Assembly: GCF_000248055.1 (NCBI RefSeq)
Contig: NZ_BAFC01000117.1
Span: 16,389 to 80,388 of the forward strand
Direction: 5' to 3'
DNA length: 64,000 nt
Origin: Gordonia sputi NBRC 100414
GTDB taxonomy: Bacteria; Actinomycetota; Actinomycetes; Mycobacteriales; Mycobacteriaceae
Shown: piece by piece, positions 62,335-64,000 of the stretch
Numbering within the stretch: the first letter of the stretch is position 1
Layout of the letters: every line of letters starts with the position of its first letter
The notes under the pieces: generated by a model
Told to the model about the DNA's origin: nothing
Seen by the model: the letters and a program-made list of their open reading frames with translations, nothing else
Database searches by the model: none
Program-made: the position numbers and the translations under genes

Positions 62335-62369
62335 TCAGGCGCCAGCACTGTTGCGCTGGTGTTCGCGGT

Positions 62370-62600
62370 TTACGGCTGGCTCAGCGGGGCACCCAGTCCG
62401 CGTCGCTCCAGACTGATTTGCAGGCCCTTGCTCGGCTCATTTGTTTGCAGCCATGTTCGAACACCTTCGACCTGCTGCTCGCGGGGCGCATCGAGCAAGT
62501 GGAGAATGGTCAGCAGTTGACCTGCCATTGCGGGCTGCGGGAGATCGACGTCGACAGGGACATAGACGCTGTCGTCCCAAAGACGATTCGCAATACCCAT
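62370..62600 (-). CDS. small protein of unknown function downstream of an ADP-ribosyltransferase gene
   Basis: This is a 76-residue protein: GIANRLWDDSVYVPVDVDLP, then AGQLLTILHLLDAPREQQVE. It has no signal peptide and a mixed alpha/beta composition. It lies 81 bp downstream of the ADP-ribosyltransferase-domain gene on the same strand, in a patch of lower GC. The position invites the guess of an immunity or accessory protein, but there is no sequence evidence for that. The ribosome-binding site is weak. Confidence 0.4.
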   Translation of the reverse strand: MGIANRLWDDSVYVPVDVDLPQPAMAGQLLTILHLLDAPREQQVEGVRTWLQTNEPSKGLQISLERRGLGAPLSQP

Positions 62601-62681
62601 GATTCCATCCCGCGGTTCGACACAGATTTCAGATCAAACCCATGTTCTCGTTGATCCATACCGAGTGTACGGCTACACGAA

Positions 62682-63380
62682 TCAGTGCGTCACTATGACG
62701 GCGCGAATCGTGGGAAGCGATCCCGCTTCGTCGACGCCTAGAATCTGAAGAACAACGTACGACGAGAGCAGTAACTCGCCTTGGTATGCGAGCGCACCGT
62801 CGCCCAGCGGAGGTATCCATAGCGCTGGTGTTCCAGCGGGCACCTCGAGCTCAAGCAACGCCGGTCCGGGACTAGAAGGTGGACGAGTGAACTCGTTGGC
62901 GGCGACGGCCCGGTGAACCGACGTTGCGAAGTAGCCCGATAGAGGAACGGTCTGGCCAATCAGGTCACTGAGGGCGCTCGTATCCAACCCGAATACCTTC
63001 GGAGCGCTGCGAACGCCCCGGTAAACGAGCACTCTTTGCGCCAACCGATGTCGCTCGATCAGTACATCGAGAATGTCGGCCCGTTCGACCATGAGCGCGT
63101 CGTCGGACTCCCCGCGGGCGACACGTGGAAATTCTTGGTACGTGCGGTCGTCGCGCTGCCAGAGGGAGATTATGTGCCGACTCTCATCGTCGAGAATTGC
63201 TGCGTCGGAGGCATACTCGGCGTCGAGGACACGAGCGGCAGCCTGTCCGTCTTGCCTGCCTGGACCGCCGATAGGCTGCGGTCCCGGTGGTAGCGTCAGC
63301 GTCTGCCCTTCCGGTCGTGATGACCACCAGAAGGTCACCGCGTCCGAAGAATCGTAGCCGTTGGTGTGGCCAGAGGGCAC
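62682..63380 (-). CDS. ADP-ribosyltransferase-domain protein abutting tRNA-Thr
   Basis: This is a 232-residue protein whose C-terminal ~150 residues look like an ART exoenzyme domain. The NAD-binding Arg is in VLVYRGVRS (R121), the second motif is SGYFATSV (150-155), and the catalytic turn AYQGELLL has Q200-G-E202, the Q-x-E form. ALLELEVPAGTPALWIPP also matches ART strands. The N-terminal 60 residues are Pro/Gly-rich with no export signal. Its GTG begins at the base after the tRNA CCA end; an in-frame stop inside the tRNA rules out a longer protein. GC content is lower than in neighbours. It could be a toxin or a detached toxin tip; the target is unknown. Confidence 0.6.
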   Translation of the reverse strand: MPSGHTNGYDSSDAVTFWWSSRPEGQTLTLPPGPQPIGGPGRQDGQAAARVLDAEYASDAAILDDESRHIISLWQRDDRTYQEFPRVARGESDDALMVERADILDVLIERHRLAQRVLVYRGVRSAPKVFGLDTSALSDLIGQTVPLSGYFATSVHRAVAANEFTRPPSSPGPALLELEVPAGTPALWIPPLGDGALAYQGELLLSSYVVLQILGVDEAGSLPTIRAVIVTH

Positions 63381-63456
63381 TGGAGCCGCCTAGGAGAATC
63401 GAACTCCTGACCTATTCATTACGAGTGAATCGCTCTACCGACTGAGCTAAGGCGGC
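63381..63456 (-). tRNA. tRNA-Thr (anticodon CGT)
   Basis: This is a complete cloverleaf with the CCA end encoded. The acceptor stem GCCGCCT/AGGCGGC, anticodon stem ATTCA/TGAAT with loop CTCGTAA, and T arm AGGAG-TTCGATT-CTCCT all pair. Anticodon CGT reads ACG, threonine. It is transcribed toward the ADP-ribosyltransferase gene. In M. tuberculosis a tRNA-Thr lies next to the delta' gene, so a segment of about 21 kb separates the two here. Confidence 0.97.
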
Positions 63457-63541
63457 GTGCTGCGCGAGGCAGCGCTCACGAGTGTAGCGAGCCGCGTCTG
63501 TGGAACCAAAACCGGCACCGAGATGGGCAAGGGGCACGCGC

Positions 63542-64000
63542 TCAGAATGGGAAGTCGCGGCCGCACGGGACCGCGACCGGCGAGCTCGGGTCCAGTGCGT
63601 TCTGTACCAGCGCGGCCACGGTCGGCGAGTAGATCATGCCCAGATGCCCGACCTTCGACGCCGGGCACACGTTCTGCACGACGACGTTCGTGACGTTCGG
63701 CGCGGGCTCCATCAGTGCGTTACGCAGCGGGAACACCACCTCGTCGTGCGTGGTGGCGAGGTTGACGTACCGGATCTTCGGGTGGTTGGGTCCGTTATCG
63801 CCCTCGCCGTTCGGCGTGGGTTTCCCGCCGAACGAGTACCCGCGATTCGCCCCCGAGACGTCGACGATGGTGCCGATCTGTGCGGCCCTGCCGGGCAACT
63901 GCGTGACCGACTGCGCAACCGCTGCGCCCTGCGAGTGTCCGACGAGGTCGACGGTGTGCGCCCCGGTCGCGCGACGGACGTGGTCGATGAAGGTGGCGAG
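63542..64000 (-). CDS. lipase/esterase (lipase class 2-like), C-terminal part only
   Basis: The gene runs off the window edge; 152 codons are visible. The nucleophile elbow is GHSQGAAVA (Ser), THDEVVFP holds the probable acid and VGHLGMIYS the His of the triad. Cysteines in VCPAS and VPCGRDF could form a disulfide, as in secreted enzymes. The pattern fits the triacylglycerol lipase / class 2 lipase group of alpha/beta hydrolases. The N-terminus, and any signal peptide, lies outside the window. Confidence 0.8.
   Translation of the reverse strand, partial: LATFIDHVRRATGAHTVDLVGHSQGAAVAQSVTQLPGRAAQIGTIVDVSGANRGYSFGGKPTPNGEGDNGPNHPKIRYVNLATTHDEVVFPLRNALMEPAPNVTNVVVQNVCPASKVGHLGMIYSPTVAALVQNALDPSSPVAVPCGRDFPF

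Overview
The window is high-GC DNA with GTG/TTG starts and overlapping operons. It keeps a gene order known from Mycobacterium tuberculosis Rv3677c down to Rv3644c: MBL hydrolase, crp, nth, membrane thioredoxin, CoA-type Nudix, marP, ephE, holin-like, acs, ssd and tad pilus genes, mrfA-type helicase, cspA, Rv3647c-like gene, topA, adenylate cyclase, DNA polymerase III delta'. This places it in the Mycobacteriales. The rubredoxin-fused AlkB and the 'TCTCGACAAGCTCGA' intergenic repeats make Gordonia or a close relative most likely (inference).

Region 1 (1-11.2 kb) is conserved housekeeping DNA: crp, base-excision repair, the overlapping nth-thioredoxin-Nudix-marP operon, a MerR/HEAT-repeat pair with its own MerR-type operator, and acs with a Crp-like site in its leader. 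Region 2 (11.3-18.6 kb) has a GyrI-like protein, a degenerate Fic-like protein, a structured non-coding stretch that includes a probable Ms1/MTS2823-like small RNA, and a seven-gene Flp/Tad pilus operon.

Region 3 (18.7-31.6 kb) is accessory. It carries two convergent paralogous exported proteins, three paralogous exported proteins with low-complexity tails, and two very large LuxR-type ATPase regulators that converge and overlap. In M. tuberculosis the same slot, between the tad genes and the Rv3649 helicase, carries PE/PE_PGRS genes, so it looks like a hotspot for surface proteins.

Region 4 (31.6-42.4 kb) returns to the conserved backbone (helicase, cspA, topA, adenylate cyclase, delta') and is rich in intergenic tandem repeats. 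Region 5 (42.4-52.8 kb) has an SsuABC/THI5-like ABC transporter, an integral membrane protein, and an alkane-oxidation locus: AlkB-rubredoxin fusion, [3Fe-4S] ferredoxin, FAD-dependent ferredoxin reductase, PucR-type and LysR-type regulators. The alkB and ferredoxin promoters share three sequence boxes at identical spacing, which is the most striking regulatory signal in the window.

Region 6 (52.8-61.8 kb) is a probable sulfate-ester scavenging locus: a Dpp-type oligopeptide/nickel-family ABC importer divergent from a large Cys-type sulfatase and a TauD/AtsK-like dioxygenase. Region 7 (61.9-64 kb) has an MmpS-like lipoprotein, a small unknown gene, an ADP-ribosyltransferase-domain protein that begins exactly at the 3' end of a tRNA-Thr(CGT) gene, that tRNA, and the C-terminal part of a secreted-type lipase cut by the window edge.
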